Shown here piece after piece: positions 1 through 7,502 of a stretch of 11,739 nt of DNA; within the stretch, counting starts at the first letter, position 1, and every line of letters starts with the position of its first letter. The DNA is taken from contig JALLAZ010001512.1 of NCBI GenBank assembly GCA_036939755.1, positions 1 to 11,739 on the forward strand, read 5' to 3'. The translations under genes and the position numbers were made by a program. The notes under the pieces were generated by a model that worked only from the letters and a program-made list of their open reading frames with translations, ran no database searches and was not told where the DNA came from. This stretch comes from Stephanodiscus triporus (taxonomy: Eukaryota; Bacillariophyta; Thalassiosirophyceae; Thalassiosirales; Thalassiosiraceae).

Positions 1-160
1 AAGTCCGAGCGGATTTTGAATGGGGGGGGGGAGTCTTGTTGCTACACAAGATTGCATTTTCGGCGGAAAATACCATGGTGGGGCGCTAGCTTTAAGAGGA
101 AGGTTTCGGCCGAAAACTGATTTTAGACCTCGCAGAGATCCTGGTACAAATCCTACATAC

Positions 161-270
161 GGGAGGCCATTTATGTGATGGGTGCCAGGTAGTTTCCTGT
201 CACCTACCTACCGCTAGGTAGTTAGGTGACAGAACCTAGCTAGTATGCAGATATGGGTGGGGCGGTCCCC
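161..270 (+). repeat. Direct-repeat fragment, copy 1 (with internal hairpin)
   Basis: Bases 161-189 match 1791-1819 with 5 mismatches over 29 positions (shared core ATGGGTGCCAGG). A second shared block follows, TATGCAGAT...ATGGGTG at about 244-258, matching about 1835-1852. This copy carries an extra hairpin between the two blocks (see 197-232). Shared order and orientation suggest two diverged copies of one repeat about 1.63 kb apart. The boundaries are approximate and the element class is unknown. Confidence 0.5.
197..232. repeat. Inverted repeat (hairpin)
   Basis: CTGTCACCTA...TAGGTGACAG forms 10 perfect base pairs, then one mismatch and four more pairs around a 6-nt loop. It lies inside direct-repeat copy 1 and has no counterpart in copy 2, so it may be a small insertion. 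Function is unknown. Confidence 0.7.
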
Positions 271-429
271 GCAACCCTTCTCTCAGAGAATTGGTTGCGA
301 TGGAAATCCCTGATGTGCACGGACCTCTGCCTCCTTTCTGAGGACTTCGGTGGCGTGGGGCGTTAGATGCGGTCATGAGCAGTGACGTCTATGATGACGT
401 AGGTATGTGACGATGCTGGAATTTGACCC

Positions 430-1250
430 ATCCAGAGTTCGGACGTCGTCAAGTATGTTCATGGTTACTCACAGAACTCAAGTTTCCGGGGGCCTGGTAA
501 TCAGCAAACGGCACAGGCCATAATTGCGCCGGCAGCAGGATGAAGAGCACGAACTACCCCTGACGGCACAGCTTGAAAGGATAAGCCCTGATATGCTGCT
601 GAGCAAAAACTGTGCTAATGGCGCATTTCTTCCAGTGCCTGGGTGAAGGATTTTGCAGTCGATGCTGATGGAATGGGGACCACGGACCCATATCTGTTCT
701 ACGATATTTTGAACAACAGTTATTCACCATCACGCCAGTCTCCGTTGAGTTATTATCATGAGGAATATGCTTCAGTACATAAACCAAAGCCTCTTATCAT
801 ACCTCAGATATCAACGACATGCACAACCTGTACCCGCCACTTCATCCCGCTCCTCCGGCACCACCACAAAAAGGGACGTTATCATCAACATCATCAAAAC
901 CTTAGCCCATAATTGAAGAATCTCGCGCCATCAGACCCACCGATGACGAGCGGATACACTAACACCCACCCGGGGAGCATTCGCCACACCGATCCATCCT
1001 CACGTCAGATTTGGGGGACACTCCCCTTGAGACGGCCTCGGTTGGGGGTACGGACACCCCCATCACAGCCAACATTCTCTCCTCTCTAGTTCGCGAATTG
1101 CAAGGGAAGGTGACACTGGGATCATGTTTGATGGGATTGCCTTCACCTCCAAGTCGGAACTGTACGTGTGGTTCGCCCGCCACAACCTGACAGGGGCTGG
1201 TTGCGCTGCTATGGTAGATTTTCAGTCTCTCAGATCACTCCCAACATCCA
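430..1250 (+). pseudogene. Decayed coding relic, possibly from a mobile element
   Basis: No intact frame spans this stretch, but protein-like segments run in one direction through changing frames. In order they are: a charged segment near 525-640 (RRQQDEEHELPLTAQLERI); a segment from 643 (VKDFAVDADGMGTTDPYLFY); a proline-rich segment near 808-880 (NLYPPLHPAPPAPPQKG); an acidic/threonine segment near 1001-1110 ending SSLVRELQGKV; and a segment from 1124 (MFDGIAFTSKSELYVWF...). The last two suggest an LxxEL helix followed by a FxGxxFxSxxE-like motif, a pattern I associate with hypothetical proteins linked to retroelements in diatom genomes. That family link is recalled and untested. At least three frame changes and several stops make it non-functional as read. 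The relic stops shortly before the hairpin block at 1274. Introns could explain one frame change but not all. Confidence 0.35.
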
Positions 1251-1273
1251 ACGCGAACAGCAATCGATCTGGC

Positions 1274-1314
1274 GCAGCTAAAATCGGAAATTTGGAATTT
1301 CCGATTTTAGCTGC
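1274..1314. repeat. Perfect 19-bp inverted repeat, 3-nt loop
   Basis: GCAGCTAAAATCGGAAATT pairs exactly with AATTTCCGATTTTAGCTGC around a TGG loop. This is the longest perfect hairpin in the window. Read on its own it looks like two head-to-head copies of a short terminal motif, and the same motif recurs at 1761-1773. Confidence 0.9.
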
Positions 1315-1368
1315 CCATGAAATATCGAATATTCAGATTTCCGATTTTACATGCCCGGATATCCAATT

Positions 1369-1392
1369 TTACATGGCTCAAAAATCATGTAA
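1369..1392. repeat. Short hairpin, diverged copy
   Basis: TTACATG (1369-1375) pairs with CATGTAA (1386-1392) across a 10-nt loop. The loop and arms resemble the better-preserved hairpin at 1697-1735, so the two are probably related copies. Confidence 0.6.
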
Positions 1393-1447
1393 TATCGAAT
1401 ATTAGGGTTACGCTAATTTTTGGCGGCTGCCCCGATAGTTGCAGGTG

Positions 1448-1494
1448 CGCTGTGTGAGTTGCCACCGTCTCTTTGGGCGGCAACTCACACAGCG
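1448..1494. repeat. 16-bp inverted repeat, 15-nt loop
   Basis: CGCTGTGTGAGTTGCC (1448-1463) is exactly complementary to GGCAACTCACACAGCG (1479-1494). It sits between the first partial copy (CCCCGATAGTT, from about 1430) and the first full copy of the minisatellite unit, as if a hairpin had inserted into the array. Confidence 0.85.
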
Positions 1495-1513
1495 ATGCCG
1501 CCTTTAACTATTT

Positions 1514-1624
1514 CCCCGATGGTTAGGGTTGCATGCGGCCGCCCCGATGGTTAGGGTTGTGTGCGGCCGCCCCGCGTTAGGGTGAGGCACCGGCTGCCCC
1601 GAAAGTTAGGGTTGCGCATGCAGG
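1514..1624 (+). repeat. 27-28 nt minisatellite with TTAGGG
   Basis: Four adjacent units start with CCCCG: 1514-1541, 1542-1569, 1570-1596 and about 1597-1624. The first two are nearly identical (CCCCGATGGTTAGGGTTG plus a variable TGCGGCCG tail); the last two are more diverged. Each unit holds one TTAGGG. A diverged fifth unit starts near 1430, before the hairpin. TTAGGG is the common telomere hexamer in many eukaryotes, but here the copies are spaced about 28 nt apart, so this is not a plain telomeric tract. Confidence 0.8.
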
Positions 1625-1696
1625 GGGGTTGGGTTGGTTGGTTTAAATAAAGTAACGTTTGCATAACCCTAAACTTAAGATGGCTATCTTATCTAT

Positions 1697-1735
1697 TTCC
1701 GATTTTACATGGCTAACAATCATGTAAAATCGGAA
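1697..1735. repeat. 15-bp inverted repeat, 9-nt loop
   Basis: TTCCGATTTTACATG (1697-1711) pairs perfectly with CATGTAAAATCGGAA (1721-1735). It shares the CCGATTTTA core with the 1274-1314 palindrome and the end motif at 1761-1773. Confidence 0.85.
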
Positions 1736-1790
1736 TTAGATATTATTCCACGAATATATTCGATTTTAGCTGCGACAGATCTCGCAAAAA

Positions 1791-1853
1791 GGGAAGCCAT
1801 TTTTTACATGGGTGCCAGGACAGGACAGGTATGGTATGCAGATGATATGGGTG
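1791..1853 (+). repeat. Direct-repeat fragment, copy 2
   Basis: This is the partner of the copy at 161-270. It shares GGGAAGCCATTT, ATGGGTGCCAGG and TATGCAGAT...ATGGGTG in the same order, without the internal hairpin. It ends where the CCCCG repeat begins and lies about 100 bp upstream of the karyopherin start codon. Confidence 0.5.
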
Positions 1854-1854
1854 C

Positions 1855-1884
1855 GCCCGCCCCGCCCCGCCCCGCCCCGCCCCC
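1855..1884 (+). repeat. CCCCG pentanucleotide tandem repeat
   Basis: About five tandem CCCCG units lie 70-100 bp upstream of the karyopherin start codon. The opposite strand has closely spaced runs of four G, a pattern able to form a G-quadruplex, and the tract also resembles GC-box promoter sequence. A regulatory role is inference only. Confidence 0.75.
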
Positions 1885-1922
1885 TCGCCGGCACCAACCA
1901 AACCGCACGCACCCCACCCCAT

Positions 1923-1954
1923 TATAAAAATATAATAACAAAACAAACAACAAC
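1923..1954 (+). promoter_or_regulatory. AT-rich leader with TATA-like sequence before the karyopherin start
   Basis: TATAAAAA at 1923-1930 is followed by an A/C-rich stretch and the start codon at 1955 (CAACATGG). An A/C-rich, unstructured leader is typical of eukaryotic 5' UTRs. The TATA-like motif is only about 30 bp from the ATG, so as a true TATA box it would leave almost no 5' UTR. It may simply be leader sequence. Confidence 0.35.
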
Positions 1955-4900
1955 ATGGAGCATCATCATCACAATCATCGCAATCAAGATAATCCTCCTC
2001 CTCCTCCTCCTCCTCCCCCCCTCCTCCTCTCGAAATTGCGCGCCGCCCTGTCCTGCCTCTACGGAGACGACGACCACGGCCCCTCCGTCGTCGGCGCGAA
2101 TGCATCCACGACGACAACATCGTCATCATCGTCATGTGCTGCGCGCGGGGAGGCGCACGACTTCCTCCTCGGCCTACGCTCGAGCAACGTCCGACGTAGC
2201 GCGTCGTCGAGATTGCGCTCGAGGAAGGACAGGGACAGGAGGAGGGGGCGGGGGGGTGTCGGGGATGGCGACGGCGTACCCCATCCCGGCCGTCCGCCAC
2301 GCGAAAACGAAGTCGACGTCGACGTCGACGTCGACGAGGACGTACACGGCTCGGTCTTCCTTTGCTGCCTCTCCCTCCTCCTGCGTCGGGACGTCACGTG
2401 TCGCGAGCGGATATTCGCGTCGCAGATTCTTCACCATCGATGCCGATCGACGCGTCTCGTCGAGGCCCTCGACCTCGAGGCGGAGGACGGATGCGCGTCC
2501 GCCCTCGTCGACGCGTGGATGACCATCGGGGAGGGGAGGAGGAGGACGTCGTCGATGTTATCGTCATCTCGTCGGACGACGAAAAATACCGCTACTACTA
2601 CGACGACGACGACGACGACGATGGAGATGTCGTCGTTTTCGTTCGACCCCCGCGTCGTCGAGCTCGACGGACGATCGGACGCGGTGATATCGGGATGGCT
2701 CGGGCGGTACGTCCCGCTGCTCGTCGATCGGTGTCGAGTCGCGTCGTCGTCGTCGTCGTCGACGTCGGCGAACGACGGGGCGGGGAACGACGACGGCGGC
2801 GGCGGCGGGAGCGGCGCCGAGCTCCTGTCGAGGGTCGTGCGCGAACGATGGCGGACTCTCCCCCTCCTCCTTCCGTCGCATTCCGCCGATGACGACGACT
2901 ACGGCGACGGCGACAACGACAACGACAACGACGCGGGGGGCGATCATCACGACGATCGCGACGAGGGACGCGAGGGCATCATCAAGGGGGAGCTGATGTT
3001 GCTCTGTCTCGCGGTCGCGCTGCACGTCTCGTCGTTCGACGCGATACGCGAGGAGGAGGAGGGGGGGGGTGAGGGGGGACGATCGTCGTCGTCGTCGTCG
3101 TCGTCATCGTCGTGGGCCAACGCGGTCTTATCCGAGCTCTCCTCGGCGATGTCGATCGTCGCGCTCCGCCTACGGTACGGTTCGACGAGGGACGACGACG
3201 ACGACGCGACGACTACTACACGGTCGTCGTGGTCGTCGTGGTCGTCGTGGTCGTCTTCGTCGTCGTGCCTGATCGACACGCTCGTCGGCTCCGTCCGCGC
3301 CGTTGCGGGAGAGTGCGCGCGGGGGCACGACGGTGACGATCGCGACGGACGGATACGACGCGCCCACGGACGAGCCGCGGCGCGATCGATCGCGTCCTGC
3401 ATGACCGCGCTTCCCGAGGCGGTCCTCCTCACGCCGATGGCGTCGTCGTCGTCGTCGTCCTCGTCTCGGGATGACGGTGGGGGTGGAGGACGTCGCGCGC
3501 CGTCGGCGGGTCCCGCGTGCCTGAGGGCGGCGTCGAGGGAATTGCGACGCGTCGGAACCGGAAGGGGCGGCATCGACGACGGCGTCGGAACCGGGATGGA
3601 CCGGGCCTGGAACGCGCTGCTGTCGTCTTACGCGGACTATCGTCGCGACGGCGACGACGACGACGACTCCGTTAACGCCCGCCTGCTGGGGTTCTGCGAC
3701 TCTTGGGCTCGTCACGTTGCCGTGCCGATGAAACTCGTGGACGTCACCGTCGGCTCGCTCGCGTCGGCGTACCTGCGCGTCGAGGACGAGTCGTCGTCGT
3801 CGGGTACGGATCGGCGTGCACGAGGACGGGAGAGGGCGCGTGCGGCCGCGTATCAGTACCTCGTATCCATCTTCGAATCGGCGTCTCCCTCCCTCACGCC
3901 AGAGGACGTGCTCGCGGCGGCGCTGGGCGTGGCCGGCGGCGGCGGCGGCGGCGGCGCGGGGGGGGGCGCCGGCAAGAATACCAGCACCAGGAGGAGGCGT
4001 GGCAACAAGGCCAAGAGGCGCCAGGAAGAAAGGCTCGGCGGGGCCGCGTCGTCTCATGGCGGCGGCCTGGACGCGGCGGAGGCGGAGCTCGTCGCGAGGA
4101 GGAACGCTGCCTGCGTCGCCGCGGCGGCGGCGTTCGGCGTCTCCCTCGCGGACGGCTCGACTGCGGCCGAGGACCGGGGCCTGCGTCATGCGGCGACGTC
4201 CTCCCCGCGCGCATCGACTCACGGGATGTGCGCCACGGCGGCCTCGGCGGCCGCGTCCATTCTGCCTCATCTCCTTTACTTGGAACGGGGGGACGTCGTC
4301 ATCGACGGTGAGACCGATCGGAGGTGGCGTTTGGAGCTGTTCTCCGCCATCGCGACCGTCGTCCGTCGCATTTGCGCGTCTAGGAGAGATATCAGGGTGC
4401 TGGCCTACGAGCCGCTGATGATCCTGTCCGCGTCCCTGAGCTCGGTCGCGGTCGTGTCCTCGGAGATGGAGAGGGTGGCCGTGGACGCCATCTGCGAGTG
4501 CGTCCTGTCCCTGGCCGCGTCGTGCGGGTACCCTCTCGGGTATTTCGATCAACTGTTCGATAACAACGACGAAGAACTCGAAATCGAGAGAAATGATGTC
4601 CGAGATGTGGCCCGCTCCGTCTGCAGTTTGGACCGCGACTGCGATATCAGGATATGGGACAATGCATCACCATCGATGCTCATATTGGAACGGATCGTAG
4701 GCGCATGTAATACCGCCATCCGAGAGGCGGCGTCAGTCGGCCACCTTCCTCCGGAGACGGCCGTGCACATCCTGTCCGCCCTTGCCAAACCCTTGAATAA
4801 ACTCGGGAAGGTTTACAGGCAGCAACCATCAGCTTTTGTATGCTCTATTATTACGATGTCTATGCTGGCACTGGGGAGTGTTTGCGATCAATTGAACTCG

Positions 4901-7046
4901 TCATTCGATTCGAGATCAATATCGCAGATGTTACCTCTTAGTCGATTGGCTTGTATGGCAGTAGCGTCGCTTTCTCCCATGCTGTCTTCCATGGCAGAGC
5001 TGATTCGGGTTCCTTCCGCAAGTGACACAGATAAAGAATTCCCGGTTACCTTAATATGCAGCATTCGATGTTATCTGCAGCATTCGATATTGTCAACTGC
5101 TAGGATTCCTGAACTCGTGGCCGAATCTACTCTTAAGGCAACACGATACGATATCAAGGGTGCGATGAGGGGCTCCGGCGGTGAAGATCACGTCGGTTGC
5201 ATTGCTTTGATGAGACTTTCGCACGAGAGCGATGAATTAATTGACGCAATATTTGAAGGGTACTCCGCCATATTGCATGATTTATCGAGCCTTCATCAGG
5301 GTCTGAAGATATCGGAATTGCAACGAGGGGTGAGCGTTAATTATGGACTAGGGGTCTGCCCCGTGTCTAGACGTATCATTCTAAGGGTCATCTCGCGTCT
5401 GGCCATATATCAAATGAAGGTAACAAAAGATGAAATCGGTGACGGGCGGGCTATTTTACACCGACTCGCGTTGGCTCCGCTGGACGAAATGAAATCGCTG
5501 AAAGACGCTCCGCTGTCGCCTGAAAAATTATTCAGAGTTTGCGAATCAGCATACGACTTGTCGTTTTTTTCGCCCGAAGTGTTAGCAGATGTATTCAACA
5601 ATCCGTTAGTGCTCGAAGTCTTGTTTGACTGTGCCATCGAGGGATATTCACGACTTTTAGTCTCGTCAGATGTGGACGCTTTGTGCCATCAGGTGAGATC
5701 ATTCTGCGTCGTATCAACTACTTTTCATATGCCCGATGATCACTTTATTATCGTCCACGCAACGCAGTGGGGTAGACTGAGAGGAGGTGCCTATTCCGTT
5801 CTACGTACCAGTGTCAAATATTCAATTACAAACCATTCTGCGAACATTATATCAAAACTTATCAACGCTGAGTGTGAAGCTGCAATGCATCAATGCAATC
5901 AAGGTAAAGAGTTGAAGTGCGTTTGCATATTTTTTATAATTTCTCGTTGATTGTAATAGTATGCTAATGATGTATTGCCTGCTGTCATCGTAGGTCCCGA
6001 AGTGGGATCCAGTGTTTTCATCGATTGTGTCGTGGGTGAGGAAATGGCTCATGCTGGAGTTTATATAATTTTGATCAGGGATTGTTTGGACCGGATTGCG
6101 AAGAATGAAAATATCGAGACAGGAGTAAATGAGTGTCGGAAGTGTCTCTCGGTCCTGCAATATTGTGCTCCTGTAGTAACGCAACTCTTGGTTCATCCGT
6201 CGCCAGAGGCGAACTCCCACGTAGACCCTCGCCCAACAATTGCCGAGGCATGGTACTTGGCATTGGGTTCCTTGGTCTCGATTTGTCGAAATCACGACAT
6301 GGTCGCAGCGTGTTTGATTAGTGACGGAGTCGAAAAACTCTTCGAAGAATCGCTTTCGCTGGTGATGGCGCTCATTTTTCTGAAAGATCTGGGAACTAAG
6401 AAGGACCCAGCGAGGCCAATTCAGAATGGTTTATCACTAGATGGTCCGCACACGCTTGCAATACAATCTTTTATATCGGAATCGGTGCTCCTCGGACCGA
6501 GAATTCTTGCCGAAACAAGCATTCTCTCAGCCATCCAACTGAACCGATTAAGCTTTGGTACACATCAAATGTTTGGCCCGGCCATCCTCACTGCGGCATT
6601 GTTGCGTTCCATATCCGGGGCCCTTCCACCATGGATAGTCGAGGAAGCCCCTGCATTGTTCCGGTCAATATATACTGCCACAGGTAGCGATGGTGACGGC
6701 TTTGTCCAAATTTTGCGCATTTCAACAAAGCTTACAGCTTCTGCATCTTTTGGGGGCGTCCGACCGGGGGAACTGCTCGCAGGAAGGTATCTCGATGCGA
6801 GCGATAGCCATATCGAGTCTTTTCTTTCTCAAACAAAGGAGGTTTGCAACCAAGGTAAATACCAGCAGTTTATTGTGCAATCACTGTTTTGAGAGCTAGC
6901 TCATTTCTTGTGCACTCTCATGGCATTATTAAGGGAACTGGCAAAAGTTGAAAGTGATCCTTAAGGCAACTTGTGGCGGGAAAAAGAGAGATTCTGGATT
7001 TAACTTAAAGCCCCATTTCACCACTTGGTCATGCGATCGCCTGTAG
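1955..7046 (+). CDS. Importin-13/transportin-3-like karyopherin-beta (3 exons, 1640 aa)
   Basis: A nuclear transport receptor: proteins of this family bind RanGTP and nucleoporins through stacked HEAT-type helices and carry cargo through nuclear pores. Exons are 1955-5903, 5994-6854 and 6934-7046 (4923 nt, 1641 codons with stop), all joins frame-consistent. The N-terminus has the importin/exportin pattern: LRAALSCLYG (residues about 27-36), EAHDFLLGLRSS (about 65-76) and CRERIFASQILHHR (about 149-162), like the AHxxL...FAAQ signature of TNPO3/IPO13 proteins. Later come helical, leucine-rich repeats, an ERNDVRDVARSVC segment (about 876-888) and a basic C-terminal tail (NWQKLKVILKATCGGKK, from 1605). 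Relatives are about 900-1000 aa; the excess is low complexity: acidic (about 119-130, 311-336), poly-Thr (about 211-222), poly-Ser (about 377-386), Gly-rich (about 659-675) and a basic, NLS-like patch (about 677-695). The first ATG after the A/C-rich leader is used as start. Family call is likely; exact member and cargo are unknown. Confidence 0.72.
1994..2016 (+). repeat. CCT microsatellite (poly-proline codons)
   Basis: About seven CCT triplets encode most of a nine-proline run near residues 14-22 of the karyopherin. It is one of many triplet tracts in exon 1. Confidence 0.85.
3083..3111 (+). repeat. TCG/CGT triplet microsatellite (poly-serine codons)
   Basis: A near-perfect TCG run encodes a poly-Ser stretch at karyopherin residues about 377-386. 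Related GAC/GTC/TCG tracts occur near 2600-2630, 2740-2765, 3190-3270, 3440-3470 and 3650-3665. Because the triplets are almost self-complementary (TCG/CGA, GAC/GTC), all reading frames on both strands stay open here. Confidence 0.85.
5904..5993 (+). other. Karyopherin intron 1 (90 nt, phase 1)
   Basis: The donor AAG|GTAAAG and acceptor CATCGTAG|GTCCCG join the first large open frame to the next without a frame change. TGCTAATGA near 5962-5970 is a good branch-point candidate. Length is a multiple of 3, but the intron holds an in-frame TGA at 5948-5950, so retention would truncate the protein to 1331 residues. Confidence 0.85.
6855..6933 (+). other. Karyopherin intron 2 (79 nt, phase 1)
   Basis: The donor CAAG|GTAAAT and acceptor ATTATTAAG|GGAACT add a 37-residue C-terminal exon (6934-7046) to the frame. 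The acceptor has a weak pyrimidine tract. The added tail reads like coding sequence (NWQKLKVILKATCGGKKRDS) and ends in TAG at 7044-7046. Without splicing the frame stops at 6890-6892. The donor context nearly duplicates that of intron 1. Confidence 0.75.
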
Positions 7047-7502
7047 AGTGATTGTGCTACTTCAAGTGTGTAGGACGATGCAGGGGCAGCACACACGCGC
7101 AACTCCTTGGAGCATCCTACTGAAACAACAACAACAGCCCGAAGAACGCTACACTCCTATCAGAAAAAAAGAATGCAATTGGCGTTTGACCCCGACTGCA
7201 GCAAATAAGCACACACTGAAATCTCCTGTAAGTTCTAAACGGTGAATTATTTGAGTCAAATGTTTATTACAAGCCCATCAGACTACGGGCGCAAACCTAT
7301 GGTAGTATTACATCTTGGAAGCAAAAAATATCACAATGCAAACCAGCAGGGATGGAGTTCACACTGCTCTTGCACCTCTCCTTTCTACATCATGTGCTCG
7401 TGGCTTTTCGTCTTGGCAATTCATGCACTTTTAAGCTTTCTCTCTGGATGAATCCACAGAAACAGAAACGCCAGGGGAAACTGGACTCTTTGGGTCAACC
7501 AA
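7047..7502. other. Convergent intergenic region
   Basis: These 456 bp separate the stop codons of the two convergent genes and must hold both 3' UTRs and polyadenylation sites. Short open frames here have no coding character. I see no convincing AATAAA signal, RNA gene or repeat. Confidence 0.6.

Larger units (their letters stand above)
1274..1773. repeat. Hairpin-rich repeat block with 13-nt inverted ends
   Basis: The block starts GCAGCTAAAATCG (1274-1286) and ends with the exact reverse complement CGATTTTAGCTGC (1761-1773). In between lie several related hairpins built on CCGATTTTA(C/G) motifs, a 13-nt direct repeat AATATCGAATATT (1321-1333 and 1391-1403) and a minisatellite. The layout resembles a small non-autonomous element, but no clean target-site duplication is visible: GATCT occurs on both sides (1266-1270 and 1778-1782), not directly at the ends. 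No protein is encoded. It could equally be a mosaic of nested short repeats. Confidence 0.45.

Noticed and set aside
240..430. Possible tRNA or small structured RNA
   Set aside because: Local G/C pairing exists, but I could not fold a cloverleaf and no T-loop motif (GGTTCRANNCC) is present.
1430..1630. CRISPR-like array
   Set aside because: Units are contiguous 27-28 nt repeats without unique spacers, and the host is eukaryotic.
1743..3573. Other minus- and plus-strand open frames over the GC-rich repeats
   Set aside because: They overlap karyopherin exon 1, consist of Arg/Asp/Ser/Val runs, and arise from the same triplet tracts.
3894..4418. Alternative + strand frames of about 200 codons
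   Set aside because: Same region in shifted frames; Arg/Gly/Ala-rich with no family pattern, whereas the chosen frame links to conserved helices on both sides.
3170..4552. Open frame of 460 codons on the minus strand inside karyopherin exon 1
   Set aside because: It is Arg/Gly/Pro-rich, has no recognisable domain, and lies opposite the karyopherin frame. Triplet repeats of high GC keep all frames open here.
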